From Catenuloplanes niger (GTDB taxonomy: Bacteria; Actinomycetota; Actinomycetes; Mycobacteriales; Micromonosporaceae), in assembly GCF_031458255.1 (NCBI RefSeq), contig NZ_JAVDYC010000001.1, positions 8,418,501-8,482,500 of the forward strand: a stretch of DNA of 64,000 nt, given 5' to 3'. Below, one piece after another: positions 1 to 8,959 of the stretch. A program made the translations under genes and the position numbers. How positions within the stretch are numbered: position 1 is the stretch's first letter; each line of letters begins with the position of its first letter. The notes under the pieces are model-generated. The model was not told the origin of the DNA. It made no database searches and worked only from the letters and a program-made list of their open reading frames with translations.

Positions 1-194
1 GGAAGCTGCACGAGGTGGGGGTGGTGCACCACCTCGACCTCAAGCGATACCGCCACGCCGAGCTGGGCGAGCTCGAACTCTACTGCCAGATCGTGATCGA
101 CCCCGACCAGGCGCAGTGGCTGCTGCTGTTCACCGCGGTGCCCGGCACGCCGAGCGACGAGAAACTCCAGCTCCTGTCGGCGGTCCGGAGCTGA
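1..194 (+). CDS. XRE-family regulator with MmyB-like ligand-binding domain, C-terminal fragment
   Basis: The window opens inside a reading frame that stops at TGA 192-194. The 63 readable residues include a stretch (HAELGELEL, then VIDPDQAQWLLLFTAVPGTPS) that matches the end of the MmyB-like ligand-binding domain found at the C terminus of many actinobacterial helix-turn-helix regulators: the H-x-E-L-G-E-L motif, a hydrophobic strand and the closing P-G-[ST]-P-S turn. The N-terminal DNA-binding domain lies outside the window. A second, complete member of the same family is at 4040-4888. What it regulates cannot be told from this piece. Confidence 0.75.
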   Translation, partial: KLHEVGVVHHLDLKRYRHAELGELELYCQIVIDPDQAQWLLLFTAVPGTPSDEKLQLLSAVRS

Positions 195-212
195 TCCCGC
201 CGGCCGCGTGGT

Positions 213-239
213 GATCCCCGGACGAATCGTCCGGGGATC
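213..239 (+). terminator. Hairpin after the MmyB-like regulator
   Basis: Arms of 13 bases (213-225 and 227-239) are perfectly complementary around a single central base, or 12 bases around a 3-base loop. The hairpin starts 18 bases after the TGA at 192-194. No T-run follows, which is usual for actinomycete terminators. Confidence 0.6.
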
Positions 240-298
240 GTGCTATTACGCTGTCTCGCCCGGGTGGCTCCGGCAGCACCGGGTCGGGCGGCCGGCGG

Positions 299-2107
299 AT
301 GCTGTGCCGTCCCGACGGGCCGGACCGCGTCCGGCCTCCCGGTGGTGAGCACGGCACTGGAGGCGCGTTGTCCCACGACGAAGAAGACGATCCGGCCGGG
401 GACGTCGAGTCGTACCTGCGGCGGCTGGCCGTCGTGGTCGAGTCCGCGAACGCCGCGCCGGGACCGGCCGGCATCGCGTCGGCCCTGGCCGATGCCCAGC
501 GCGTCGCCGCCTGGGCGCTGCGATCGGCCGTGCGCCTCGGACGCGCGCGGGGACTCAGCTGGCGGCAACTCGCTGAGCTGCTCGACATCCCCGCCTCGAC
601 CCTGCACCGTCAGTATCTCGGCTGGGCGTTGCTGACCGGCCTGGCCCGCAAGTCGATGATCGCGGCCGATCCGCACCGTCCGGGCCGGTTCCGGATGCTG
701 CGGTCACTGCGGGCGTACGGCGAGCGCGTCATGGCCGCCGGCCGGCTGGCGTCCGTGCAGAACCTGCTGCTGCGCTGGCTGGCCGACGTCGAGCTACGAC
801 TCCGGGAATGCCCGCGGGGCGACGAGCTCACGGCGATCGAGCGGCAGATCGTCGCGGAGATGGACAACCTGCGGTACGCGGTGACCGTGGCCGCGGCCCG
901 CCACCACCCGCTGCATCCGACCCTGGCCGTCCTGCTCGCCCGTTTCCTGGCCAACACGTTCGACCTGGCCGAGGTCGGACACCTGCTCCCCGACGTACTG
1001 AGCACACCGGCCGCGTCGCCGCCGGACCGCGCGCACGCGTTGGTGCTGCTCGCCCAGAACGACGCGCGCCGAGGCGACCGCGAGGCCGCGGTGCGTCACT
1101 CCGACCGCGCGCTCGAACTCGCTCACGGGATCGGCGACAACTACACGCTGGCGCTCGCGCTCACCAGCGTCATGATGACGCGCGGCTCGACCGGTGACCT
1201 GGCCGGCGGAATCCGGGCCGGCGAGGAGCTCATCGCGCTCCTGCGCCGGACGGCCCGACCGGACATGACGGGCCCGATCCTCAGCAAGCAGGCATGGCTG
1301 CTCATCGGAAGCGGAGACCTGCCGGCGGCACGCGAGGCAATCACCGAATCCATCCAGCTGTACGAATCGCAGACCGACCGGTCGCTGCCGCTCGCCGACC
1401 GCTTCGCCAACCACCACGGGATGACGGTGTTGCACAACGCCGCCATGACCGCCGTCCTGCAACGGGACGACACCACCGCCGCCGAGTACGTCAGGGCCGT
1501 GCTCACCATGCCGGTGCCCGACCGCGACTACGTCCTCGGCGCCGTCGAGTGCGCGGCACTCATCGCGGCCCGTCGCGGACGGTACGCACTCGCCGTCACC
1601 CTGATAGCCGGGACGACCGCGGTGGGCCACCCGGTGCACTCGCTCTGGACCCGGGAGCTGGACGCGGCGACCACGGCCGCACGGCGGGCCATCGGTCCCA
1701 CGGCGGCGCGAGCCGCGGCGGCGGAGGGCGCGTCGCTGACCGTCGAACAGCTCATCGCACTGGCGCTCCGCGGCGACACGCTGCTCGGTGACGACCCGGC
1801 CGGTGTCCTCACGCGCCGGGAGCTCGCCGTGGCCCGGCGGGTGGCCGGCGGCCTCACCAACGGCCAGATCGCCAACGAACTGCACATCAGCGTGCGTACG
1901 GTGGCCAGCCACCTGGCGAACATCCGCACGAAGCTCGGCGTCCGCAGCCGGGTCGACGTGGCCCTGTGGGTCGCCCGGGCCGAGCGCGGCCCGCGGCCTC
2001 TGCCGTTCGCTCCGGCGAAAGCGGTGTGCGCCGGGGCGAAAGCGGGTTCCGCCGCGTCCGGCGAAGGTGAGGAGGACAGACACACCGTTGGAAGGACCGG
2101 AAAGTGA
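299..2107 (+). CDS. LuxR-type regulator with N-terminal HTH remnant and TPR-like middle, no ATPase domain
   Basis: About 600 residues. The last 65 carry a clear LuxR/FixJ HTH (LTRREL..., GLTNGQIANELHIS, HLANIRTKLGV). The middle is helical repeat sequence like the TPR region of STAND/LuxR (AfsR- or MalT-like) regulators. Near residues 110-140 the text reads GLARKSMI...GRFRMLRSLRAYGERV, which in this family directly follows the NB-ARC ATPase. Here it is joined instead to an HTH-like segment (GLSWRQLAELLDIPASTLHRQY) and no Walker A or B motif exists. It may have lost its ATPase by deletion. The start is uncertain: ATG 299, or TTG 368 behind GGAGG at 359-363. It ends in a GTGA overlap with the hydrolase gene, so the two are co-translated. 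Confidence 0.75.
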   Translation: MLCRPDGPDRVRPPGGEHGTGGALSHDEEDDPAGDVESYLRRLAVVVESANAAPGPAGIASALADAQRVAAWALRSAVRLGRARGLSWRQLAELLDIPASTLHRQYLGWALLTGLARKSMIAADPHRPGRFRMLRSLRAYGERVMAAGRLASVQNLLLRWLADVELRLRECPRGDELTAIERQIVAEMDNLRYAVTVAAARHHPLHPTLAVLLARFLANTFDLAEVGHLLPDVLSTPAASPPDRAHALVLLAQNDARRGDREAAVRHSDRALELAHGIGDNYTLALALTSVMMTRGSTGDLAGGIRAGEELIALLRRTARPDMTGPILSKQAWLLIGSGDLPAAREAITESIQLYESQTDRSLPLADRFANHHGMTVLHNAAMTAVLQRDDTTAAEYVRAVLTMPVPDRDYVLGAVECAALIAARRGRYALAVTLIAGTTAVGHPVHSLWTRELDAATTAARRAIGPTAARAAAAEGASLTVEQLIALALRGDTLLGDDPAGVLTRRELAVARRVAGGLTNGQIANELHISVRTVASHLANIRTKLGVRSRVDVALWVARAERGPRPLPFAPAKAVCAGAKAGSAASGEGEEDRHTVGRTGK

Positions 2108-3069
2108 CATCAGTCGACACCGTTCGTGGGCCGGTTCCGGTCGGGGAACTCGGGACCGTGCTCATGCACGAGCACGTCTTCGTGATCAGCGACGAGTTCC
2201 GGCGCGCCGAACCGGAGACCTGGGACGAGGACGAGCGGGTCGCGGACGCGGTACGACGGCTGACGGCGCTCGCCGCGACCGGCGTGACGACGATCGCCGA
2301 CCCGACCGTGATCGGTCTCGGCCGCGACGTGGCCCGCATCGCCCGGGTGAACGCGCGGGTGGACCTGAACATCGTGGTGGCGGCCGGCGTCTACACGCTG
2401 TCCGACATCCCGGATCACCTGCGGTACCACGGCCCGGGCACGCTGCTGGGCGGGCCGGAGCCGATGGTCGCGCTGTTCGTCCGGGAGCTCACCGAGGGGA
2501 TCGCGGACACGGGCATCCGGGCGGCGTTCCTGAAGTGCGCGATCGAGGACCGGCTGACCCCGGGGGTGGAGCGGGTGCTCCGGGCCACGGCCCAGGCCGC
2601 CGTACGCACGGGCGCGCCGATCACCGTGCACACCAACCCGGGCGCGGGCACCGGGCTGGTCGCGCAGGAGGTGCTGCGCGGCGAGGGCGTGGACCTGACC
2701 ACGGTGGTGATCGGGCACAGCGGGGACAGCACCGACCTGGACCACCTGCGCCGGGTCGCCGACAACGGCTCGTACCTGGGCATGGACCGGTTCGGGCTGG
2801 ACGTGCTGCTGCCCGGCGACAAGCGGGTGGAGACCGTTGCGGCGCTGGCTCGGGACGGTTACGCCGACCGGATGGTGCTGTCGCACGACGCGTCCTGCCA
2901 CATCGACTGGTTCCCGCCGGGCGTACGCGAGCAGGCGCTGCCCAACTGGCACTACGGCCACCTGCACGAGGTCGTGCTGCCGGCGCTGCGCGCGTCCGGC
3001 GTGACCGAGCAGCAGCTCACCACGATGCTGGTGGACAACCCCCGCAGGTACTTCACCCGGGCGGTCTAG
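2104..3069 (+). CDS. Phosphotriesterase-family metal-dependent hydrolase
   Basis: 321 residues, the full length of phosphotriesterase-like lactonase/hydrolase TIM barrels. Candidate metal ligands and key residues are all present: H22-x-H24 (MHEH), K144 in FLKCAIED, the bridging lysine position, H176 in VHTNPG, H205 in IGHSGD and D262 in LSHDAS. Known members open lactones or esters, and the natural substrate cannot be read from sequence. GTG 2104 overlaps the stop of the LuxR-like gene (GTGA), with GGAAGG about 12 bases upstream, so the regulator and enzyme form a coupled pair. The gene converges on and overlaps by 4 bases the AraC-type gene on the other strand. Confidence 0.88.
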   Translation: MTSVDTVRGPVPVGELGTVLMHEHVFVISDEFRRAEPETWDEDERVADAVRRLTALAATGVTTIADPTVIGLGRDVARIARVNARVDLNIVVAAGVYTLSDIPDHLRYHGPGTLLGGPEPMVALFVRELTEGIADTGIRAAFLKCAIEDRLTPGVERVLRATAQAAVRTGAPITVHTNPGAGTGLVAQEVLRGEGVDLTTVVIGHSGDSTDLDHLRRVADNGSYLGMDRFGLDVLLPGDKRVETVAALARDGYADRMVLSHDASCHIDWFPPGVREQALPNWHYGHLHEVVLPALRASGVTEQQLTTMLVDNPRRYFTRAV

Positions 3070-3977
3070 GACCGCGCGTCGCGGGGCGGGACGCCGAACT
3101 CGGCGCGGAACGCGGTCGTGAAGGACGCGTGGCTGCCGAAACCGCAGGAGCGGGCGATGCCGCCGATCGACGTCCGGGACCACGCGGGGCTGGCCAGCCG
3201 GGAGCGGGCGAGCAACAGCCGCTCCCGGCGGATCAGGTCGCGGGGTGTGGTGCCGGCGTCCCGCAGCACCTGCTGGAGGTAGCGGGGCGACCAGCCCAGC
3301 GCGCGGGCGACCACGGTGACGTCGAGGCCGGGCTCGGCGGCGTGCTGCCGGACGTACCGCCGGATCTCGGTCTCGACGAGTGCGCGCCGATCGGCCGGTG
3401 CGGCGGCGCCACCACCCTCGGCGGCCAGGCAGACCAGGTCGAGGAGGCGGTCGCAGGTCAGGTCGAACGCCGCGCCGGAGAGCAGCTGACGCTCCTGGTG
3501 GATGCTGGTGACCAACTGCCGGACGACGCGGCCCAGGCCGGTGCGGGCGTCGATCCGCCGGGACCCGGCGGTCAGGGCGCGGCTGCGTCCCGCGACGGCG
3601 TCCTCGGGCACGATCAGGGCGATGGACCGGAAGTCGTCCTGGTGTGTGAAGGTCAGCGGACGGTCCAGGTCGCACAGCACCATCGCCTCGGGGCCGATCT
3701 GCGCCGCGGTCCGGTCCTGTTCCATCCCGGCGCTGCCGGTGAGCGGGACCAGCAGTTCGAAACGGCCGCGCGGGTCGGCGCGGATGTGGCGGGACTGGCG
3801 GCTCACGAACTGCCGGCCACCACCACAGAACGCCACACCGTACGAGGAGGTCCGGCGAACCTCGAGGCGGCTGGACCATGGTGCGTCCCGGTCCGGCACG
3901 GTGATCCGCATCGCGCCGTGCAGGTCCGCGAACGCCTGCTGCCAATCACTGACCGAGGTCGTCGCAGTGGATGTCAC
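3066..3977 (-). CDS. AraC-family transcriptional regulator
   Basis: 303 residues. The C terminus has the two-helix AraC/XylS DNA-binding domain: first HTH in LDVTVVARALGWSPRYLQQVLRDAG, linker RDLIRRERLLLARSRL, second HTH ending IGGIARSCGFGSHASFTTAFRAEFGVPP. The N-terminal 170 residues resemble the cupin-like AraC_binding_2 domain seen in regulators of aromatic or sugar catabolism. It is convergent with the hydrolase gene, so the two are not in one operon. No effector can be named. Confidence 0.88.
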   Translation of the reverse strand: MTSTATTSVSDWQQAFADLHGAMRITVPDRDAPWSSRLEVRRTSSYGVAFCGGGRQFVSRQSRHIRADPRGRFELLVPLTGSAGMEQDRTAAQIGPEAMVLCDLDRPLTFTHQDDFRSIALIVPEDAVAGRSRALTAGSRRIDARTGLGRVVRQLVTSIHQERQLLSGAAFDLTCDRLLDLVCLAAEGGGAAAPADRRALVETEIRRYVRQHAAEPGLDVTVVARALGWSPRYLQQVLRDAGTTPRDLIRRERLLLARSRLASPAWSRTSIGGIARSCGFGSHASFTTAFRAEFGVPPRDARS

Positions 3978-4039
3978 AAGTCATCGTAACGACGCCCCGG
4001 ACCTGCCGTGCCGATCGCGGCCGGCGGCGTGGGGCCGGC

Positions 4040-4888
4040 TCAGCGGGCCTCGCTGAACCGGGACGTACGCATGCGCTCCAGCTGGTCGGCGCCGCTGGTC
4101 GCCGGGGCCGCCGTGTAGGTGACGATGCGCAGGTCGGCTCCCGGCACGGTCAGCACGTCGCAGTCCAGGGTGACGTCGCCGAGCTCGGGATGGCTGATCG
4201 TCTTCAGGTCCCCGGTCAGCTGCGCCATGTCCGCCGCGGCCCACAGCTCACCGAAGAACGGCGACACCGTCCGCAACCCGTCCACGAGCGCGGCCAGTCC
4301 CGGGTCGGCCGGGTAGCGGGCGACCGCTTCGCGCAGGTCCGCGACGATCGCGGTCTCGAACGCGTACGGTCCGGCCGCCGACGAGACGGGACGCAGGTGC
4401 CAACGACCCGCTCCGGTGCCGAAGAGCGCGCGGGCGAGGTTGCGTTCGGCGGGCGGCAGGCCGGACGGGTCGCCGTGCAGGGCCGTCCACATGTCGTTCC
4501 ACCACAGCAGGCTCCAGTCGGCGGCGAACACGCCGATCGGGAGGTCACCGAGGCGGCCGACGAGGCGGCGGACGCTCGGCGGCACGTGCGTGCCGACGGT
4601 GCGGTCGCGCGGGGGGAGCAGGCCGGCGGCGCGGAACAGCTGATCGCGCTCGGCCGTGGTGAGCCGCAGCGCCCGGGCGACGGCCGAGACCACCTGTCCG
4701 GACGGATTCGTGGCCCGGCCCTGCTCCAGGCGCAGCACGTACTCGACGGACAGGCCGGCGAGCTCGGCGAGTTCCTCCCGGCGCAGGCCGGGGGCGCGAC
4801 TGCGGGCCGACCGGGCGTAGCCGGCATCGGCCGGGTCGAGGCGGTCACGCCAGCCGCGCAGCAAGGCGCCGAAGCTCGGGTCGCTCAC
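4040..4888 (-). CDS. XRE-family regulator with MmyB-like ligand-binding domain
   Basis: 282 residues. N-terminal XRE helix-turn-helix (RRAPGLRREELAELAGLS-type sequence, residues about 30-90) is followed by the MmyB ligand-binding fold with WWND near residue 130 and the closing ISHPELGDVTLDCDVL...VYTAAP-like stretch. The start chosen is GTG 4888, which overlaps the TGA of the upstream SRPBCC gene (GTGA). A Shine-Dalgarno-like AGGAG lies too close to act normally, which suggests reinitiation after the upstream stop. In this very common actinobacterial pairing the regulator usually controls its neighbour; here that would be the SRPBCC gene (inference). Confidence 0.85.
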   Translation of the reverse strand: MSDPSFGALLRGWRDRLDPADAGYARSARSRAPGLRREELAELAGLSVEYVLRLEQGRATNPSGQVVSAVARALRLTTAERDQLFRAAGLLPPRDRTVGTHVPPSVRRLVGRLGDLPIGVFAADWSLLWWNDMWTALHGDPSGLPPAERNLARALFGTGAGRWHLRPVSSAAGPYAFETAIVADLREAVARYPADPGLAALVDGLRTVSPFFGELWAAADMAQLTGDLKTISHPELGDVTLDCDVLTVPGADLRIVTYTAAPATSGADQLERMRTSRFSEAR

Positions 4889-5382
4889 TCCTGCATGATG
4901 CCACCGGGCGTCTCCTGCACCACGGTCACCATCCGGGCGAGTGCGGCGCGCATGTAGCGGGTCCAGAGCGGCTTGAACGGCCCCGCGACGATCCAGCGGC
5001 GGCCCGGCAACGGCTTGAAGTCGTAGGTCCACCGGATCGACGTGCCGGTGCCGTCGGGCAGGAACGACCACTCGCCGCGTACCCCGGAGACCAGACCGGC
5101 CAGCACGTTGGTGAAGCCGCTCAGCTCGTAGGCGAACCCGTGCCCCTCCGCGGTCTCGGTGAGCCGCTCGTCGGCCTTGGAACCGTCCGTGAACCAGGTT
5201 TGGCGCGACGTCCCCGGCCGGTCCCAGGTACCGGTCTGGTCGCGCACCTCCGCGACGCCGGGGAACGGTCCCCACGGCTTGAACACCCGGGCGAGGTCGA
5301 TCGGCACGATGACCCGGTAGGTGTGCGCGGGGCTGGTCGTCGTGCGGGCGAAGACGGTGATCGGAACACTCGTTGTGGTCAT
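4885..5382 (-). CDS. SRPBCC (START-like) domain protein
   Basis: 165 residues from ATG 5382. The pattern of a helix-grip fold is visible: an N-terminal strand with VIVPIDLARVF, alternating strands in the middle (TWFTDGS, FAYELSGF, GEWSFLPDGTGTSIRWTYDFKP) and a long C-terminal helix (FKPLWTRYMRAALARMV). Proteins of this group bind hydrophobic ligands, and some are polyketide cyclases or AHSA1-like stress proteins. It is the first gene of a two-gene operon with the XRE regulator at 4040-4888. Specific function unknown. Confidence 0.75.
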   Translation of the reverse strand: MTTTSVPITVFARTTTSPAHTYRVIVPIDLARVFKPWGPFPGVAEVRDQTGTWDRPGTSRQTWFTDGSKADERLTETAEGHGFAYELSGFTNVLAGLVSGVRGEWSFLPDGTGTSIRWTYDFKPLPGRRWIVAGPFKPLWTRYMRAALARMVTVVQETPGGIMQE

Positions 5383-5633
5383 GCCACGAGCATCCCGGCC
5401 GGCGCGCGGCCGGGGCAGACACCTGTCAGTACATACCCTCACGGTCCTCGAACGCCGCACCGGGCGGGCGCTCCCGGGAAACAGGTACTCGATGAGTAGG
5501 TGGTGACCTGTCGGCTGAGCGTTTCGCGGACGTACGGTCCGTCGGGTACGAACCGCCCGGTCGTCGGCCCGCGACGCGGTCCTCCCCGGTGGTGTCAGCC
5601 GACGATCTTCTGAAGAGGTGACCTCGAGTCGCG

Positions 5634-6344
5634 ATGCTGTCCTACGTCCTGGACCTGACCGGGGTCTTCGCCTTCGGCAGTTACGGCGCCTACCAGGCAC
5701 TGCGGGTGCGGATGAACTACTTCGGCGTCTTCGTCTGCGCGGGGCTGGTCGCCATGGGTGGCGGCACCGTGCGCGAGGTCATCCTGCACGGCACACCCGC
5801 CTACATCGCCGACTACCGGTACGTCGCGGTCGTCACCGTCGCGGCGGCCACCGTGGTGGTGGTGTTCCCGCACTTCCACCGCGTCGAGCCGGGCCTGGCC
5901 GTGCTGGACGCCGTGGGCACCGGTGCGTTCGCGTTGTTCGGTGCCATCCGTGCCGCGGAGTCAGGCCTCGGGCTCGGCGGAATGATGCTGTGCGGCACGC
6001 TCACCGCGGTCGGCGGCGGAGTCATCTGCGATCTGCTGGCCGGCCACCGTTCCCGGCTCTTCTGGAACGACTCGGTCATGGTGCCCGTGCTGCTGACGAC
6101 CGTGCTCGCCTGGCTCCTGCGGGCCCACCTGTCCAGTCCCCCGCTGGTGGCGTCGCTGGTCGTGCTCGCGGCCGTCGTGCGCATCGCGACCGTACGCTGG
6201 AACCTGCAACTGCGGCCGGCCGCGGCCCGCTGGCATCGCCGCACCGACAGCGTGGACGAGACGTCCGTGCACCGCACGAACGGCTCACCCTGGAACGACG
6301 TGACCGTACCGCTGCCGGTGGCCCGCGACCGGACACCGCGCTGA
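5634..6344 (+). CDS. TRIC-type / UPF0126 membrane protein
   Basis: 236 residues with six to seven hydrophobic helices in two halves, each carrying the hallmark glycine motif of the bacterial TRIC (UPF0126) family: AMGGGTVREVILHGTP near residue 45 and AVGGGVICDLLAGH near residue 130. Known members are trimeric cation (mainly potassium) channels. The C-terminal 50 residues are hydrophilic and presumably cytoplasmic. An AGAGG-like site lies about 15 bases before ATG 5634, further than usual, so the true start may differ slightly. The gene stands alone between two minus-strand operons. Confidence 0.85.
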   Translation: MLSYVLDLTGVFAFGSYGAYQALRVRMNYFGVFVCAGLVAMGGGTVREVILHGTPAYIADYRYVAVVTVAAATVVVVFPHFHRVEPGLAVLDAVGTGAFALFGAIRAAESGLGLGGMMLCGTLTAVGGGVICDLLAGHRSRLFWNDSVMVPVLLTTVLAWLLRAHLSSPPLVASLVVLAAVVRIATVRWNLQLRPAAARWHRRTDSVDETSVHRTNGSPWNDVTVPLPVARDRTPR

Positions 6345-6380
6345 CGCGGCCGAAGCGGCTCACGGCCGGTGTCGCGCGGG

Positions 6381-7847
6381 TCAGCACAGCATCGGGAAGC
6401 CGGTGCCCAGTCCTTTCAGGACCAGCCCTGCGCCGAGTGCGCTGACGACCACGGCGCTGACCAGGGGAAGCGCCGTCGTCCATCGGGTGCCGAGGCGGGC
6501 GAAACGGCCGACGAGGTGGCGGAACCGGACGAGAACGATGCCCAGCCCCATGAGGACCGCGGCCAGGCCCAGACTGAAGGAGAGGATGAGGCCGAGGCCG
6601 AGAACGGTGCGGTTGACGCCCACCGCGAGGACCATGACGCCGAGCGCTTCGGGACAGGGCACGAGCCCGCCGGAGACTCCCATCGCGATGAGGTTGCGTG
6701 GCGTGAGGCCGCTGACCGGAAGCGCGTGTGTGTGCGAGCGTCCGCCGTGGCTGTGCGTGGCGCCGGCTTCGTGATGATGATGGTCGTGGTGATGTGGGTG
6801 GGTGACCCCGGCGTGCACCGGCACGCGTTCGACTGGGCGGGTGTGTTCCCGCCGGCCGGTGAAGGCGGCGGGCCGGCGTCGCCTGATCAGTTGCAGGCCG
6901 ATCACGAGGACCAGCGCGCCGGAGATGATCTCCAGGGCGGGCACCAGGACGCCGGGGACGAGGAACCGGCTGGCGAACAGGGCGACCATGCCGATGGCGA
7001 TGACCGATGCGGTGTGGGTGAAGGTGATGACCGCACCCAGTGTGACGGCGTTGCGGGTCGTGCCGCCGCTCCCGACGAGGTACGCGGCCATGAGCGTCTT
7101 CGCGTGGCCGGGCGTGAGCGCGTGGAGGGCTCCGAGCAGGGCGGCGAAGCCGATCGCCAGGAGCACGACGGTCACCGACAGCGTCCGGGACTCGAGAAGC
7201 CCGGCCAGCCGGCCGGACCCGGGCGGTGCCGCGGTCTCCGACGCCGCTGGCGCGGCCGCGGCGCCGGTGCCGATGCGATAGGCGACGCGGCTCTGCTGCT
7301 GAGCCGCGTCGCGTTGCTGGGTGCCCAGAACGACCGGTGCGCCGGCGTGGCTGACGGCGTTGACCTGATAGGTCGCGCCTCGGGTGGTGTTGTCGTTGCG
7401 AAAGAAGATCTCGTGCTCGCCGCCGCCCACCGGTGCTCCGTCGGCCCGGCCATGGAGACGGATGACGCCGTAGCCGGCCTGGATGGTCAGGTAGGGCGGC
7501 ATGTCCACGTCCACCGGGGCGACGCGCAGGGGTACGCCGTCCGCGCGGATCTGAAGGCGGCCGAGGACGCGCTCGGCGTACGCGCGGGCCTCGGCGCCGG
7601 TGATCTGCCGGTCGCGGTCGGGATCGAGATCGGCGAGGGCGTCGGGTGCGACGAGTACGCCGGGTGAGATGTCGAGGTCGACGCCGATCGAGCCCGGGGC
7701 CGGAGTCAGATAGGCCGCGTGGAGGAGGGCGTCGAGCGGGTGCGCCGCTGCCGGACCGGCCGGCAGCAGCACGCCGATCAACAGACTGAGCGGGGCCAGC
7801 ACGACCGCCGCGGCCGCACGGCGGCTGATCAGGGCACGACGGTTCAT
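6381..7847 (-). CDS. NicO-type nickel/cobalt transporter with N-terminal extracytoplasmic domain
   Basis: 488 residues. A signal peptide (about residues 1-35, ending GPAAAHPLD) leads into a 180-residue outside domain that includes an EF-hand-like DLDPDRDRQITGAEA. The membrane part has the NicO/RcnA signature HALTPGHAKT, a cytoplasmic loop very rich in histidine (HPHHHDHHHHE, then THSHGGRSHTHA) and GGLVPCPEALGVM. This places it with nickel/cobalt efflux or uptake permeases of the RcnA/UreH type. Direction of transport is not certain. It is coupled to the DUF3500 lipoprotein gene upstream by a TGATG overlap at 7845-7849. Confidence 0.82.
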   Translation of the reverse strand: MNRRALISRRAAAAVVLAPLSLLIGVLLPAGPAAAHPLDALLHAAYLTPAPGSIGVDLDISPGVLVAPDALADLDPDRDRQITGAEARAYAERVLGRLQIRADGVPLRVAPVDVDMPPYLTIQAGYGVIRLHGRADGAPVGGGEHEIFFRNDNTTRGATYQVNAVSHAGAPVVLGTQQRDAAQQQSRVAYRIGTGAAAAPAASETAAPPGSGRLAGLLESRTLSVTVVLLAIGFAALLGALHALTPGHAKTLMAAYLVGSGGTTRNAVTLGAVITFTHTASVIAIGMVALFASRFLVPGVLVPALEIISGALVLVIGLQLIRRRRPAAFTGRREHTRPVERVPVHAGVTHPHHHDHHHHEAGATHSHGGRSHTHALPVSGLTPRNLIAMGVSGGLVPCPEALGVMVLAVGVNRTVLGLGLILSFSLGLAAVLMGLGIVLVRFRHLVGRFARLGTRWTTALPLVSAVVVSALGAGLVLKGLGTGFPMLC

Positions 7848-8959
7848 CAGCAGACCGTGCCGCCGTAGTCGTTGGTGGGGTCACGATAGATGCCGTGGAT
7901 GTGGTTCTCGGGATCGCCGCCCATGGCTTGCGGGGAGTACTCGACGACGACGCGCGGACCGGTGATCCGGAAGTATGCGGCGCTGCCGGGCGTGGTCGGG
8001 CCGTACCAGGCGAAGTGGGTGGTGGTGAGGTCGGCTTCCAGCTGCGCCTGCCGGGCGGCGGCGTGCGGGCCGTTGCCGAGCCCGCCGTACTTGCTGAGCA
8101 GCGTACGGAACGCGGCCTGCTGGGCGCCGGTCATCTCCGATCCGGGCAGCCCTTCGGACGGGATGGACCGGCAGTCCTGTCCCGCTCCGAGCACGAGGTC
8201 GATCGGCTGGCTGCCGAGTACCGCTCGCTGCCGCTGGGCGTCACTGAGCGAGTCGACCAGACTGAACGCCTGGTCGGTGATGTCGCCGAGCGGGCGGACG
8301 GAGTTTCCGTCGGCGTCGTAGGTGGCCGGTTCGGCGCCGAGGAAGCTGGGGGTCATCGAGAGGGCGTCGCCCTCGACGGTGGCGTTGACCGAGAGGTGGT
8401 GGCCGCCGAACTGCCACTGCCACGGCTCGGTCGGTGACGGCTCACCGATGATCGCGAACCAGTAGTACTGCCGGCCGATGCTCCCGCCGCGACGGGAGGC
8501 GAGGGCGTCGTCGGCCGCCCACTCGTCGATCACCCGGTGGTAGCCCTCCGGGCTGAGCGTGGCCCGCATCATCGTGAGGAACGCGTCGACCTTGCTCTGC
8601 GCCAGGTCGCCGACCATCAGGCCCTCGCGGTCGAAAACGCCGTGCGGCAGGTTGGACCAGCGCTGCTTCTGCTCCCGGTCGCCCCGGTCGAACAGCACGC
8701 TGTCACGCTCGCTGTCGGTCAGGGTGGCGAGGAAGGCGTTCGCCGCCGTCACGATCGCCGTGGTGGCGGACGAGGACGCGCCCGGTGCGTTCGGCGGTGC
8801 CGCGCTCGAGCCCGCCGGGCTCGACGGGATCGAGGCGCGTGGCGCCGGATCGAGGGAACCGCTGTCGCCGCTGCACGCGGTGAGCGCGAGCACCAGCAGC
8901 CCGGCGGAGACCGCCAGGGCTGCCACACCGAGGGACGTCGAGTCACGTGGTCGAGCCAT
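7847..8959 (-). CDS. DUF3500-family lipoprotein
   Basis: 370 residues from ATG 8959. Residues about 11-30 form a lipoprotein signal ending in the lipobox LTAC, followed by a Ser/Ala/Pro linker. The rest fits the DUF3500 family: LTDSERDSVLF, WSNLPHG, YYWFAIIGEPS...W.W.FGGHHLSVN and the closing HIHGIYRDPTNDYG. The family's biochemical role is not established. The conserved histidines (GGHHL, HIHGIY) and the coupling to a nickel/cobalt permease gene suggest a metal-related role at the cell surface (inference only). An upstream in-frame ATG at 9031 would spoil the signal peptide, so 8959 is preferred. Confidence 0.82.
   Translation of the reverse strand: MARPRDSTSLGVAALAVSAGLLVLALTACSGDSGSLDPAPRASIPSSPAGSSAAPPNAPGASSSATTAIVTAANAFLATLTDSERDSVLFDRGDREQKQRWSNLPHGVFDREGLMVGDLAQSKVDAFLTMMRATLSPEGYHRVIDEWAADDALASRRGGSIGRQYYWFAIIGEPSPTEPWQWQFGGHHLSVNATVEGDALSMTPSFLGAEPATYDADGNSVRPLGDITDQAFSLVDSLSDAQRQRAVLGSQPIDLVLGAGQDCRSIPSEGLPGSEMTGAQQAAFRTLLSKYGGLGNGPHAAARQAQLEADLTTTHFAWYGPTTPGSAAYFRITGPRVVVEYSPQAMGGDPENHIHGIYRDPTNDYGGTVC

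Noticed and set aside
4889-5422. Long minus-strand frame extending the XRE regulator to 460 residues
   Set aside because: The extension is an out-of-frame shadow of the SRPBCC gene. A GTG at 4888 gives the standard regulator length.
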